The notes under the pieces were generated by a model that was given only the letters and a program-made list of their open reading frames with translations, ran no database searches and was not told the origin of the DNA. 64,000 nt of DNA from Paraburkholderia sp. BL21I4N1 (GTDB lineage: Bacteria; Pseudomonadota; Gammaproteobacteria; Burkholderiales; Burkholderiaceae), in assembly GCF_002973525.1 (NCBI RefSeq), contig NZ_PVEN01000001.1, positions 186,001 to 250,000 on the forward strand, in the 5' to 3' direction. This document shows, in pieces, positions 1 to 9,230 of the stretch (position 1 is its first letter; the number at the start of each line of letters is the position of its first letter). The translations under genes were made by a program, and so were the position numbers.

Positions 1-188
1 GCTTCAAGATCGCGCAGGCGCAGATCGTTCCCGAAGCGACGCTGGAGGCGCTCGGTTTCGATTCGCTGTCCACCGTCGATCTGGTGGTGCTGCTGGAGCG
101 CAAGCTAGGTCTGAAGATCAGCGACGCCAAGGTCTACGAAATCGAAAAGATTTCGGACATTCTGGCCGTGGCTAACGGCGCTGCGTGA
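1..188 (+). CDS. Acyl carrier protein, C-terminal part (5' end outside window)
   Basis: Sixty-one codons are visible, in frame from base 3 to the TGA at 186-188. The translation contains LGFDSLSTVDL, the phosphopantetheine attachment motif, with the modified serine encoded at 63-65. Helices II to IV of a standard carrier protein follow (LLERKLGLKISDAKVYEI and on). The protein would carry acyl intermediates for the ketosynthase encoded next, whose ATG overlaps this stop codon (TGATG). That coupling argues for a dedicated carrier protein of this cluster rather than the housekeeping AcpP, which normally sits beside fabD, fabG and fabF. The family call is secure; the acyl substrate is unknown. 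Confidence 0.9.
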   Translation, partial: FKIAQAQIVPEATLEALGFDSLSTVDLVVLLERKLGLKISDAKVYEIEKISDILAVANGAA

Positions 189-1405
189 TGGCCCCGTTCC
201 CGGCCGCCGTTACCGGCATCGGTCTCGTGACGCCCGCCGGCATCGGCGTCGCCAATAACTGGCGGCGCGTGCTGTCCGGCGAGTCGACGGCGAGTGTCGA
301 TGCGTCTCTCAAGGACCTGCCCGTCGAGATTTCCTGCCGCGTGCCGGAGTTCGCCGACGCGGATCTGGGCGTGTCCACGCCGTGGCAGTGGGACCGTTAC
401 GCGCAGTTCGCGCTGCTGGCGACGCGCGAAGCATTGCGCGATGCCGGCCTTGAACCGAAGCAATGGAAGGACAGCAGCCGTGTCGCCGTGATCATCGGTT
501 CGGGCGCGGGCGGCACGATCACGCTGGAAGAGCAGCACGCCATGCTGCTGAGCGAAGGCCCGGACGACGTGTCCGCGCTCACGCTGCCGATGGGTCTGCT
601 GAACATGGCCGCCGGCCAGGTCGCGATCGCGATCGGCGCGCGGGGGCCGTGTTTCGCGCCGTGTTCCGCGTGCGCATCCGGCGCATCGGCGATCGGTCTC
701 GGCAAGGAGTTGTTGCGCAGCGGCGCGGCCGACATCGTGATTGCGGGCGGCACCGAGGCGCCAATCACGCGCTTCTACCTGTCGGCCTTCGCCCGCATGC
801 GGGCGCTGTCGCGCAACACGGACGCACGCACGGCGTCGCGTCCGTTCGATGCCACCCGCGACGGCTTCGTGATCGGCGAAGGCGCCGGCATCGTGGTGCT
901 GGAATCGGAGGAACACGCTCGCAATCGTGGCGCGCGGATTCGTAGCCGGGTGCTCGGCTACGGTGCGTCGGCAGATGCCCACCATCTGACCTCGCCGCAT
1001 CCCGAGGGCCTCGGCGCGACGCTCGCGATGAAAGCCGCATTGCGCGATGCCGGGCTCGAGCCGTCCGCCGTCGGTTACGTCAACGCGCACGGCACCTCGA
1101 CGCCGGGCAACGACGTGGTGGAGTCGGGCGCGATTCGCGAACTGTTCGGCGCCCGCGTGCCGGTCAGCTCGACGAAGGGCGTAACCGGCCACCTGCTCGG
1201 CGCGGCCGGCGCGATCGAAGCGGTTTTCGCGGCGCTCGCGGCGGAAGAAGGCACGGCGCCGCCCACAGCCAATCTCAAGACCCCCGACCCGAAGATCGAT
1301 CTGGATCTGATCCAGCAAGCGCCGCGCAAGCTGGACAAGCGGGTGGCCTTGTCCAATTCGTTCGGCTTCGGCGGACAGAACGCGTCGCTCATTTTCGGTG
1401 CTTAA
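188..1405 (+). CDS. Beta-ketoacyl-ACP synthase, FabF (KAS II) type
   Basis: A 405-residue decarboxylating condensing enzyme. The catalytic set is complete: Cys162 in SACASG, His301 in NAHGTSTPGND, Lys330 and His335 in TKGVTGHLLGAAG, followed by the C-terminal SFGFGGQNAS loop. Length matches FabF (about 410). It would extend an acyl chain on the adjacent carrier protein using malonyl-ACP. I chose the ATG at 188, which overlaps the carrier-protein stop; a GTG at 185 directly before it is the alternative. No acyltransferase or chain-length-factor partner is visible, so it acts as a discrete homodimeric ketosynthase. Its place beside oxidative tailoring genes separates it from housekeeping fabF. 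Confidence 0.9.
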   Translation: MAPFPAAVTGIGLVTPAGIGVANNWRRVLSGESTASVDASLKDLPVEISCRVPEFADADLGVSTPWQWDRYAQFALLATREALRDAGLEPKQWKDSSRVAVIIGSGAGGTITLEEQHAMLLSEGPDDVSALTLPMGLLNMAAGQVAIAIGARGPCFAPCSACASGASAIGLGKELLRSGAADIVIAGGTEAPITRFYLSAFARMRALSRNTDARTASRPFDATRDGFVIGEGAGIVVLESEEHARNRGARIRSRVLGYGASADAHHLTSPHPEGLGATLAMKAALRDAGLEPSAVGYVNAHGTSTPGNDVVESGAIRELFGARVPVSSTKGVTGHLLGAAGAIEAVFAALAAEEGTAPPTANLKTPDPKIDLDLIQQAPRKLDKRVALSNSFGFGGQNASLIFGA

Positions 1406-1466
1406 CAGCGCGCCCGTCGAGTGGACTCGATCTGCGCACTCACCACGAACACAGCTAAGGGACGTT

Positions 1467-3308
1467 ATGTCAACGGTATCAGCTTTGAAAGGGGATCAGG
1501 CTTCGCTCACGACGCGTGACGAACTGGTCCGGATCGTCTTCGACGGCAATTACGAGAGCGTGCACGAGGACGTCCGGGACATCCTGTTCGATCCGATCTT
1601 CGCGCACCGCTCGAATCTGACGCTCGCCCAGGCAGGCCGGCTGTCGTACGAGCGCGCCCGCGCGTTGCACCGCAAGCTCGAAAAGCCGCTCGACATTCTG
1701 CGTAATCCGCTGCGGCTCTACGCATTGGCCGAGTGGTGCGGGCTGCTGGACGTGTCGTGTTTTTCGCTGGTAATGGTGCATTACAACCTGAGCGTGGGGA
1801 CGGTGTACGACCACGGCCTCGCACGCGACGATATCGCCGACTACCTCGACGACATGAACTCGCTGACTACGTTCAGCCCGTACATGGCCACGGAACTCGG
1901 CTACGGCAACAACCTCGCCGCGCTGCGCACCGAAGCCATCTACGATCATGCGACGCAAACCTTCGTGCTGAACACGCCCGACCCGCTCGCGCAGAAGTTC
2001 ATGTCGTATAGCGGCTTCGTCGATATTCCGAAGATCGCCGTCGTAATGGCACGCCTGAAGGTCGAAGGCGCCGACTGCGGCGTGTTCCCGTTCCTCGTGC
2101 GTCTGTCCACGGAAAAGGGCCTGTGCGAAGGCATTCGCGCGGTGTCGTGCCCGGAAAAACCGGTGCAGGGCCTCGACAACGGTCTGACCTGGTTCGACCA
2201 CGTGCGCATTCCGGCACGCAATATCCTGTTGGGCGACGCCGCCGAGATCACCGCGGACGGCAAGTTCAAGGCCACGATCGCGAATCCGCGCACGCGTTTT
2301 CACCGCGCGTTGTCGCGCATCATTCCGGGCCGCCTGTGCGTGTCCAGTGCGGCGACCGCGCTGGGTCGCGCCAGCACGTACATCGCGTTGCGCTACGCGC
2401 AGCAGCGTCTGACCAACGCGCCCGGCAACGACGACGTGCCGATCATCGAATTCCGCAGCCATCAGCTGTCGACGTTTACCGCGCTGTCCAAGGCGTACGC
2501 GCTGACGCTCTTCGCCAACTACGTGAAGCGCGAGTACGTCGGGCAGATCGAGCGTCCATCGGCGAAGATCCTCAACCTCATCAACATCGTAAAAGCGGTC
2601 GCGACGTGGGAGATGGACGGTGTCGTCAACCTGTGCCGCGAACGTTGCGGTGCGCAGGGCATCTTCAGCATCAATCGCATCATCGATTTCGGCACGCTGT
2701 TGCCGGGCGTCGTCACCGCCGAGGGCGACAACCAGGTGCTGCTCGCCGCGACGGCCGCGCAGATGCTCGCCCAACCGTGGAGCGAAAGCACGCCGGTGCC
2801 GCATGAGCATGCGGGCAGCGATCTGACCGACGGCGCGCGCCTGATCGAACTGCTGCTGTTCCGCGAGCACAAGCTGTGGACGGCGGCGCGCGAGCAGAAA
2901 GAGGCGTCGGAAGACAAAGGCTATTTCGGCGCGTGGAACGACGTGATCAACGGCGGCATCGAGATGGCGCGGCTGCACGGCATCCGCCACGCGTTGCAGT
3001 GCCTGCACACGGCGGCGGTCGAAGCGGAAAACGAGGAAGTCGGCACGGCGTTGAAGCTGCTGGCGGCACTGTTCGGCCTGGCCGAACTGCAACGCCAGAC
3101 CGGCTGGTATCTGGCGCACGGCGTGATCAGCAGCGAACAGGTTCTGGCGTTGCCGGCCGTGCTGGACGCGCTGTGTGTCGCGCTGCGCGACCACGTGCCG
3201 ATGCTGCTCGACGGTTTCGCGCTGACGCCGGAACTGTTGCGCGCCCCGATCGCGTACGACGACTACGCCACCGAGTTCTGCCGCCAGGTCAACGCCGACG
3301 CGCAGTAA
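1467..3308 (+). CDS. Acyl-CoA oxidase/dehydrogenase-like flavoprotein
   Basis: A 613-residue protein resembling acyl-CoA oxidases more than the usual 380-residue dehydrogenases. Visible signatures are a helical N-terminal region, a central beta domain with substrate and FAD contacts (YGNNLAALRTEA, VRIPARNILLG), and a C-terminal CRERCGAQGIF segment followed by AEGDNQVLL, in which Glu419 sits where the catalytic base lies in this family. Expected reaction: alpha,beta-desaturation of an acyl thioester using FAD. The start is the ATG at 1467, preceded by AAGG at 1457-1460; an upstream in-frame start at 1398 would overlap the ketosynthase and has no obvious ribosome site. In this context the substrate may be ACP-bound rather than CoA-bound, which is inference. 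Confidence 0.8.
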   Translation: MSTVSALKGDQASLTTRDELVRIVFDGNYESVHEDVRDILFDPIFAHRSNLTLAQAGRLSYERARALHRKLEKPLDILRNPLRLYALAEWCGLLDVSCFSLVMVHYNLSVGTVYDHGLARDDIADYLDDMNSLTTFSPYMATELGYGNNLAALRTEAIYDHATQTFVLNTPDPLAQKFMSYSGFVDIPKIAVVMARLKVEGADCGVFPFLVRLSTEKGLCEGIRAVSCPEKPVQGLDNGLTWFDHVRIPARNILLGDAAEITADGKFKATIANPRTRFHRALSRIIPGRLCVSSAATALGRASTYIALRYAQQRLTNAPGNDDVPIIEFRSHQLSTFTALSKAYALTLFANYVKREYVGQIERPSAKILNLINIVKAVATWEMDGVVNLCRERCGAQGIFSINRIIDFGTLLPGVVTAEGDNQVLLAATAAQMLAQPWSESTPVPHEHAGSDLTDGARLIELLLFREHKLWTAAREQKEASEDKGYFGAWNDVINGGIEMARLHGIRHALQCLHTAAVEAENEEVGTALKLLAALFGLAELQRQTGWYLAHGVISSEQVLALPAVLDALCVALRDHVPMLLDGFALTPELLRAPIAYDDYATEFCRQVNADAQ

Positions 3309-3346
3309 AGCGAACAGCCCTTCGAACCGAGACTGGAGAGTCAGTA

Positions 3347-3772
3347 ATGGCGGTGCATGTTTACCCGTGTCCCATTCGTTGGGCCGATATGGACGTCTAC
3401 GGCGTGGTCAACAACGTGTCGATTCTGCGGCTGCTCGAAGAGGCGCGCGTGGATCTGATCTGGCGGCTGGGCGCGCAGAATGGCGATGCGTTTTTCAGCG
3501 GCGGCTCGGTGGTCGTGAGTCATTCGATTGTCTACAAGAGCCCGCTGGTGCACCGCCATGTGCCGATCGACATTCATATGTGGGTGTCGGAGATTCGCGC
3601 GGCCTCGGTGACGATCGACTACGAGATCAAGGACGACGACACCGTGTACGCGGTCGCGACGACGGCCATGGCGCCGTATAACTACGAGGGCCGTCATCTG
3701 CGTCGTATCGATGCGCGGGAAGAGGCGTTTCTCGAGCGCTTCTTCGAAGATCGCCGCGCGATCAAGGTATAG
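3347..3772 (+). CDS. Hotdog-fold acyl thioesterase (4HBT/YbgC type)
   Basis: A 141-residue single hotdog domain. The motif RWADMDVYGVVNNVSILRLLEEAR matches the 4-hydroxybenzoyl-CoA thioesterase/YbgC signature, with the nucleophilic or base aspartate in the D-x-D-x-x-G-x-x-N-N stretch near residues 14-24. A GGAGAG ribosome site ends eight bases before the ATG. It would release an acyl chain from CoA or from the carrier protein encoded three genes upstream, ending chain growth. It lies 38 bp after the oxidase-like gene and 9 bp before the FAH-family gene, so it is part of the same transcript. Confidence 0.85.
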   Translation: MAVHVYPCPIRWADMDVYGVVNNVSILRLLEEARVDLIWRLGAQNGDAFFSGGSVVVSHSIVYKSPLVHRHVPIDIHMWVSEIRAASVTIDYEIKDDDTVYAVATTAMAPYNYEGRHLRRIDAREEAFLERFFEDRRAIKV

Positions 3773-3781
3773 GAGCCGGTC

Positions 3782-4678
3782 ATGCGTTTGCTTCGAGTAG
3801 GACAGCCTGGGCACGAATTCCCGTGCGCGATCGGTCCGGACGGCGTGGTTCGCGACGTGTCGGGCTGGGTGGACGACTGGGCCGGGGACAACCTCGATCC
3901 CGAGGCGATCGCCCTGCTGAAACGCAAGGTGGCGTGGGAAGGGGACCGCTTGCCCGCCGTCGATCTGAACGGGCGGCGCGTGGGGCCGCCGGTGCGTCCG
4001 CAACAGATCATTTCGATCGGTCTGAACTATCGCCGCCATGCCGCCGAAGTCGGCATGGCGGTGCCGGAAGAACCGATCGTGTCGACCAAGGCCTGCAATG
4101 CGCTCGCCGGCCCGTACGACGATCTGCTGCTGCCGCCGGGCGGTACGAAGACGGATTGGGAGGTCGAGCTGGGCGTCGTGATCGGCAGACGTGCGCAGTA
4201 CCTGGCGTCGCCGGCGGATGCGAACCGGTACATCGCCGGCTATTGCACCGCGAACGATATCTCGGAGCGGAGCTGGTTGCTCGAACGCGGCGGCCAGTGG
4301 TTCAAGGGTAAGTCGTTTCCGTCGTTCGCGCCGCTCGGCCCGTACCTCGTCACGGCCGACGAGATCGGCGATCCGAATGCGCTGCAACTGAGCTGCCGCG
4401 TCAACGGCGAACTCATGCAGAACGACAACACCAGCGACATGGTGTTCGACGTCGCGGCGCTGGTGCATTACCTGAGCCGCTTCATGGTGCTGGAACCCGG
4501 CGACGTGATCCTGACCGGCAGTCCGGGCGGCATGGCGATCAGCCGTCCCGACAAGCCGTATCTGAGGCCGGGCGATGTCGTGGAGACGGAGATCGCCGGG
4601 CTGGGTGCGCAGCGGCAGCATTGCCGTCCGTACGATATGCCGGCTGCGCGACGCGAGGCGTCGCTCGTCGCCCGTTAA
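3782..4678 (+). CDS. Fumarylacetoacetate hydrolase-family protein
   Basis: A 298-residue protein with an N-terminal cap of about 70 residues and a C-terminal FAH fold. The GLNYRRHAAE motif and the metal-binding acidic residues in DWEVELGVVIG and TANDISERSW are present, as is the LTGSPGG turn near the C-terminus. Relatives hydrolyse C-C bonds of acylpyruvates, decarboxylate oxo-acids or act on ureidoglycolate-like compounds. The exact reaction cannot be read from sequence. It is the fourth of ten cotranscribed genes; within a fatty-acid-like pathway it could cleave or decarboxylate a 1,3-dicarbonyl intermediate, which is inference. The ATG at 3782 follows AGGAG with correct spacing. Confidence 0.82.
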   Translation: MRLLRVGQPGHEFPCAIGPDGVVRDVSGWVDDWAGDNLDPEAIALLKRKVAWEGDRLPAVDLNGRRVGPPVRPQQIISIGLNYRRHAAEVGMAVPEEPIVSTKACNALAGPYDDLLLPPGGTKTDWEVELGVVIGRRAQYLASPADANRYIAGYCTANDISERSWLLERGGQWFKGKSFPSFAPLGPYLVTADEIGDPNALQLSCRVNGELMQNDNTSDMVFDVAALVHYLSRFMVLEPGDVILTGSPGGMAISRPDKPYLRPGDVVETEIAGLGAQRQHCRPYDMPAARREASLVAR

Positions 4679-4755
4679 GCGCGTTAAGCGCGATAGGCGA
4701 TCGCCGCCGGTGTCACCGCGCCGGTAACGCGAATAAACAATCAAGGCGTGAACGA

Positions 4756-6276
4756 ATGAAAAATAATCAAGATTCCGAATCGTCGCATGCACTCGCTTCG
4801 CACGCGCCGTCGGCGGGCAAGCGTCCGCTGCCGCCGCTCATGCTGGACGCGCTGGTCGAGCGCTTCGGTGCGCAGGTGTCCACCGCCATGGCGGTTCGCG
4901 AGCAACACGGCCGCGACGAGTCGTCGTTCGTCGACGTCACCGCGCCCGACGCGGTCGTGTTTGCCCTGAACACGCAGGACGTGGCCGACGTTCTCAAGTT
5001 GGCGTCGTGTTTCGAGGTGCCGGTGATCCCGTTCGGCGCGGGCTCGTCGGTCGAAGGTCATCTGCTGGCGGTGCAGGGCGGCGTCAGCCTCGACGTGAGC
5101 GGCATGAACGAGGTGCTCGCCATCGACACCGACGATCTGACGGTGACCGTGCAGCCCGGCGTCACGCGCAAGCAACTGAATCAGGCGCTCAAGGGCACCG
5201 GCCTGTTCTTTCCGGTCGACCCGGGCGCGGACGCGTCGATCGGCGGCATGTGCGCGACGCGCGCCAGCGGCACGAACGCGGTCCGCTACGGGACGATGCG
5301 CGAAAACGTGCTGGCGTTGCAGGTGGTGACGGCCGCGGGCGAGGTGATCCGCACCGGCACGCGAGCGAAGAAAAGCAGCGCCGGTTACGACCTGACGCGG
5401 CTGATGGTCGGCAGCGAAGGCACGCTGGGCGTGATGACGGAAATCACGTTGCGCGTGCATCCGTTGCCGGAAGCCGAATGCGCGGCGGTGTGCTCGTTTC
5501 CGTCGATCGAACACGCGGTGCGCACGGCGATCCAGATTGTCCAGGCCGGCATTCCGATCGCGCGGATGGAGCTGATCGACGCGAATAGCGTCCGCATGGT
5601 CAACGCGTACAGCGGGCTGCGTTTGCCGGAAGAGCCGATGCTGCTGATGGAGTTCCACGGCACGCAACACGGCGTGACGGAGCAGGCCGAAACCGTCCGC
5701 ACGATCGCCGATGAATTCGGCGGCGGGTCGTTCGAATGGGCGACCAGTACCGAGGAGCGCTCGCGTTTGTGGAGCGCGCGCCATCACGTGTATTTCGCGG
5801 CGATCCAGACCAAGCCCGGTTGCCGGGCGGTCAGCACGGACGCCTGCGTGCCGATCAGCCGTCTCGCGCAATGCCTGCTGGAATCCGTCGAGGAAGCGAA
5901 TGCCACGGGCCTGCCGTACTTCCTGGTCGGGCATGTCGGCGACGGCAATTTCCACTTCGGATACTTGATCGATCCCGATTCGGCCGACGAGCGCGCGACG
6001 GCCGAATCGCTGAACCGCAAGCTGGTCGCGCGCGCGATACGGCTCGACGGCACCTGCACCGGCGAGCATGGGATCGGCATGCACAAGATGGACTTTCTGG
6101 TGCAGGAAGCCGGTCTTGGCGCCGTTGAAATGATGCGGGCGATCAAGCGCACGCTGGACCCGAAGAACATCCTGAATCCCGGCAAGGTGCTGCACGGTCA
6201 CGCACACCACGGCGCCGCATCGGAGGCCGTGGATCGCGTGGATGAATCGCGCGTGCCGCTACCGCTCACTGCCTGA
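4756..6276 (+). CDS. FAD-binding oxidase, GlcD / D-lactate dehydrogenase type
   Basis: A 506-residue VAO/PCMH-type flavoprotein. The N-terminal FAD domain has the PFGAGSSVEGH and DPGADASIGGMCATRASGTNAVRYG signatures and the SSAGYDLTRLMVGSEGTLG stretch. The C-terminal cap ends in GTCTGEHGIGMHKMDFL, characteristic of D-lactate and glycolate oxidases. It would oxidise a 2-hydroxy acid to the 2-oxo acid. The ATG at 4756 is preferred because the upstream reading frame reaches back into the FAH gene; the preceding ribosome site is weak. The next gene begins at the base after this stop codon. D-2-hydroxyacid dehydrogenases are usually respiratory-chain linked; here the genetic setting instead suggests a pathway-specific hydroxy-acyl oxidation. 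Confidence 0.85.
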   Translation: MKNNQDSESSHALASHAPSAGKRPLPPLMLDALVERFGAQVSTAMAVREQHGRDESSFVDVTAPDAVVFALNTQDVADVLKLASCFEVPVIPFGAGSSVEGHLLAVQGGVSLDVSGMNEVLAIDTDDLTVTVQPGVTRKQLNQALKGTGLFFPVDPGADASIGGMCATRASGTNAVRYGTMRENVLALQVVTAAGEVIRTGTRAKKSSAGYDLTRLMVGSEGTLGVMTEITLRVHPLPEAECAAVCSFPSIEHAVRTAIQIVQAGIPIARMELIDANSVRMVNAYSGLRLPEEPMLLMEFHGTQHGVTEQAETVRTIADEFGGGSFEWATSTEERSRLWSARHHVYFAAIQTKPGCRAVSTDACVPISRLAQCLLESVEEANATGLPYFLVGHVGDGNFHFGYLIDPDSADERATAESLNRKLVARAIRLDGTCTGEHGIGMHKMDFLVQEAGLGAVEMMRAIKRTLDPKNILNPGKVLHGHAHHGAASEAVDRVDESRVPLPLTA

Positions 6277-7116
6277 ATGCAACACGCGCCGTTTGCTCAT
6301 GACACGACGCGCGACACTCCTCTCCCGGACGCTCGAACTTTGACTACGCAAAACGGAATCCATCAAGAAGGCGGCACACACAACGCGGAACGGCCGGTTG
6401 CTTTCGTGACCGGCGGCTCGCGCGGCATCGGCGCGGCAGTCGTGCGCGAACTGGCGCGCCGCAACCATCGCGTCTGTTTTACCTACCTGAGCAATGCGGA
6501 CGCCGCAGCCGAACTGGCGCGCGAGTTCGACGCAACGCAGGTTATCGGGGTCAACGCGGATGCCCGCGACAGCGACGCCGTGAGCGCGGCCGTAAGCCGG
6601 TGTCTCACGCATTTCGGCGAGCTCGACGTGCTGGTCAATAACGCGGGAGTAAAGAGAGACCGCGGTGTGACCGCGTTGAGCGCCGAAGACTGGCGTTACG
6701 TGCTGGGCGCGAACCTCGACAGCTCGTTCTATAGCTGCAAATCCGTGATCCCGCATTTCCTCGAACAGCGGCGCGGCGCGATCGTCAATATCGCCTCCGT
6801 CGCGGGGATGATCGGCGTGCCGGGACAAACGAATTACTGCGCGAGCAAGGCCGGCCTGATCGGCTTGACCCGCGCGCTGGCGGCCGAGTGCGCGTCGCGC
6901 GGCGTTCGCGTCAATGCGGTGGCGCCCGGCTACATCGTCACGGACATGACGCAGTCGCTCGGCGAGCGCCGACTCGATGCCGCCGCCGACACCATTCCGA
7001 TGCGCCGTCTGGGCACGCCGGAAGAGGTCGCCCGAACCGTCGCGTTTCTGGCTTCCGACGACGCGTCGTACATCACGGGCCAGGTCCTGGTCGTGGACGG
7101 CGGCTTGATCTCGTAG
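6277..7116 (+). CDS. FabG-like short-chain dehydrogenase/reductase
   Basis: A 279-residue classical SDR. The cofactor motif TGGSRGIG is at residues 45-52, NNAG at 121-124, and the catalytic tetrad reads Asn146, Ser174, Tyr187 and Lys191 (YCASK). The C-terminal half ([31 protein letters not shown]) is typical of 3-oxoacyl-ACP reductase. It would reduce the 3-oxo group made by the ketosynthase with NADPH. The N-terminus is about 35 residues longer than FabG. The ATG at 6277 directly abuts the previous stop, but a later start, for example a TTG near 6340, would give a standard-length protein, so the true start is uncertain. Confidence 0.85.
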   Translation: MQHAPFAHDTTRDTPLPDARTLTTQNGIHQEGGTHNAERPVAFVTGGSRGIGAAVVRELARRNHRVCFTYLSNADAAAELAREFDATQVIGVNADARDSDAVSAAVSRCLTHFGELDVLVNNAGVKRDRGVTALSAEDWRYVLGANLDSSFYSCKSVIPHFLEQRRGAIVNIASVAGMIGVPGQTNYCASKAGLIGLTRALAAECASRGVRVNAVAPGYIVTDMTQSLGERRLDAAADTIPMRRLGTPEEVARTVAFLASDDASYITGQVLVVDGGLIS

Positions 7117-7183
7117 TTTCGCAGCGACGCGGCGCCCAGTGTCCAGGGTCGCGATCGGTTATTCCAATCAGAAGGATATCTTC

Positions 7184-8500
7184 GTGAACAAGAAACTCTG
7201 TCTCGGGGCATTCATGCGCCCAATCAGCCTGCACACCGCATGGTGGCGGCATCCGAACGCGGCACCGCAGGCGAATTTCGATTTTCCGATCATCAGGGAT
7301 CTGGTCCGCAAACTCGAAGACGCGTGCTTCGACGCCGTGTTTCTCGCGGACCATCTCGCGGTGATGAACATGCCGACGAATGCATTGAAGCGCAGCGGCA
7401 CGATCACGTCGTTCGAACCGTTGACGCTGTTGTCCGCGCTGTCCGCGTGCACGACGAACATCGGGTTGATCGCGACCGGTACGACGAGCTACGAAGAGCC
7501 CTATCTGACCGCGCGCCGGTTTGCGTCGCTAGATCATTTGAGCAACGGCCGCGCGGGGTGGAACATCGTGACGACCGTCAATACCGAAGCGGCCTACAAC
7601 TTCGGGCTGGAGTCGGCACGGCTGCATGCGGAGCGCTACGAACGCGCGGCCGAATTCTTCAAGGTGGTGACGGGCCTATGGGACGGCTGGTCCGACGACG
7701 CACTGCTGATGGACAAGGAAAGCGGCGTGTTCTTCGATCCCGCAAAGGTCAAGCCGCTGAATCACAAGGGCAAGTACTTCTCGGTCAAGGGGCCGTTGAA
7801 CATTGCGCGGCCGGTGCAAGGCTGGCCGGTCATTGCGCTGGCGGGCGCGTCGGATGCCGCGCGGCAGATGGCGGCCGAGTCGGCGGATCTCGTGTTCGGC
7901 AATGCGAAGACGATCGATACCGCGCGCGCGTTCTACAAGGACGTGAAATCGCGCGCGATCGCGGCGGGACGCAATCCCGATCATCTGAAGATCTTGCCGG
8001 CCAATCAGGTGTACGTCGCCGAAACGCGCGAAGAGGCGTTTCGCAAGAAGCAGGCAATGGACGATCTCGTGCACGTGGACAGCAATCTGCCGAATCTGTC
8101 GCTCAAGCTGGGCGTGGACGTCAGCGAGTTCGACCTCGACAAGCCGTTGCCGGATCTGCCGGAGACCGAACAGAGCAAAGGTCACCAGAGAGAGTGGATC
8201 GCGCTGGCGCGACGCGAAGGCCTGACCGTTCGCGAGCTTGCGAAACGCGCGGCCGGCTCGGGTATCGGCGAAATGATCGGCACGCCGTCCGAGGTCGCGG
8301 ACGAGATGGAGGAGTGGCTGAAGACCGAAGCGTGCGACGGTTTCATGATGGTGTTCCACTCCGCACCGGACGGCTACGACGATTTCACGCGCATGGTCGT
8401 GCCGGAACTGCAAAGGCGCGGACTGTTCCGCACCCGCTACGAGGGCGGCACGCTGCGGGACACGATCGGTTTGCCGCGCCCCGACAGTCGCGTCGAATGA
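7184..8500 (+). CDS. LLM-class flavin-dependent monooxygenase (NtaA/SnaA/DszA family)
   Basis: A 438-residue TIM-barrel flavin enzyme. The N-terminus LCLGAFMRPISLHTAWWRHPNA, the HLSNGRAGWNIVTT segment and WPVIALAGASDAARQMAAESADLVF are hallmarks of the nitrilotriacetate/dibenzothiophene-sulfone/pristinamycin monooxygenase group. Members use FMNH2 supplied by a separate reductase and O2 to oxygenate nitrogen, sulfur or carbon centres. No flavin reductase gene is visible nearby, so a reductase must come from elsewhere. The GTG at 7184 was chosen because AGAAGGA lies seven bases upstream; an earlier GTG at 7139 lacks one. The substrate is unknown. Confidence 0.85.
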   Translation: MNKKLCLGAFMRPISLHTAWWRHPNAAPQANFDFPIIRDLVRKLEDACFDAVFLADHLAVMNMPTNALKRSGTITSFEPLTLLSALSACTTNIGLIATGTTSYEEPYLTARRFASLDHLSNGRAGWNIVTTVNTEAAYNFGLESARLHAERYERAAEFFKVVTGLWDGWSDDALLMDKESGVFFDPAKVKPLNHKGKYFSVKGPLNIARPVQGWPVIALAGASDAARQMAAESADLVFGNAKTIDTARAFYKDVKSRAIAAGRNPDHLKILPANQVYVAETREEAFRKKQAMDDLVHVDSNLPNLSLKLGVDVSEFDLDKPLPDLPETEQSKGHQREWIALARREGLTVRELAKRAAGSGIGEMIGTPSEVADEMEEWLKTEACDGFMMVFHSAPDGYDDFTRMVVPELQRRGLFRTRYEGGTLRDTIGLPRPDSRVE

Positions 8501-8528
8501 CGGTTTGCTCCGGAAGCCACCAGCCAAC

Positions 8529-9161
8529 ATGAGACATCCCAAACTCTATTATTGCCCCGGCCACATGTCGTTCGCGTCGCATGTGATTTTGACCGAGATC
8601 GGCAAGCCGTTCGAAGCGATCACCGTGTCGATCAAGGAGGGCGCGACGCAGTCGCCCGAATTCAAGCGCATCAATCCGAAAGGGAAGATTCCGGTACTGG
8701 ATACGGGCTCGGAAATTCTCACGGAATCGGCGGCGATTCTCTACTACCTCGCGCTCACGAACCCCGAGTGCAAGCTGGTGCCGGATTCCGCAATGGGCGT
8801 GTCGCGCGCGATCGAATGGACCAACTGGCTGAGCACGATTCTGGCCGGTCCCGTCGGTCAGCATGTGCGTCCCGAGCGCTTCACGAACGAGGAGCACGGG
8901 CAGCCCGGCGTGAAGGAAAAGGGCACGCAAAACCTGCTGATCGCCTACGCGGAAATCAACGAGCGGCTCGCCGACCGGCAATGGGCATTGGACGACGGCT
9001 ACTCGATCGTCGATCCGACCTTGCTGATCTTCTTCAAGTGGGGCAATCAGCTGAAGCTCGACATGAGCCAGTTCGGCCACTGGTGCGAGCACACCCGACG
9101 AATGGAGCAACGCCCTGCGGTTCAGGCGGCGCTTGCGGCTGAGAACATCTCGATCTGGTAA
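8529..9161 (+). CDS. Glutathione S-transferase family protein
   Basis: A 210-residue two-domain GST. The thioredoxin-like domain (KLYYCPGHMSFASHVILTEIG) carries the NPKGKIPVLDTG loop with its cis-proline and the TESAAILYYLA glutathione-binding segment. The all-helical domain follows from about residue 90, with YSIVDPTLLIFFKW near the hydrophobic core. It may conjugate, isomerise or dehydrate an electrophilic pathway intermediate; GST homologues beside FAH-family genes include maleylacetoacetate isomerase, but the zeta-class SSCxWRVRIAL signature is absent. It starts at ATG 8529, 28 bases after the monooxygenase stop. No strong ribosome site is seen. Confidence 0.85.
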   Translation: MRHPKLYYCPGHMSFASHVILTEIGKPFEAITVSIKEGATQSPEFKRINPKGKIPVLDTGSEILTESAAILYYLALTNPECKLVPDSAMGVSRAIEWTNWLSTILAGPVGQHVRPERFTNEEHGQPGVKEKGTQNLLIAYAEINERLADRQWALDDGYSIVDPTLLIFFKWGNQLKLDMSQFGHWCEHTRRMEQRPAVQAALAAENISIW

Positions 9162-9230
9162 CGGCGTCGTCGAAAGCGCGCTTTTGATCAATTGCGGGGT
9201 GACGTTGAGTCACCCGTCATAAGGATAATC

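Noticed and set aside
134..1318. 394-codon open frame on the minus strand across the ketosynthase gene
   Set aside because: It has no ribosome site, is Arg/His-rich without domains, and overlaps a gene with a complete catalytic set; long antisense frames are common in GC-rich DNA.
1479..3194. 571-codon minus-strand open frame opposite the acyl-CoA-oxidase-like gene
   Set aside because: No recognisable domain and a composition typical of an antisense reading of a high-GC gene.
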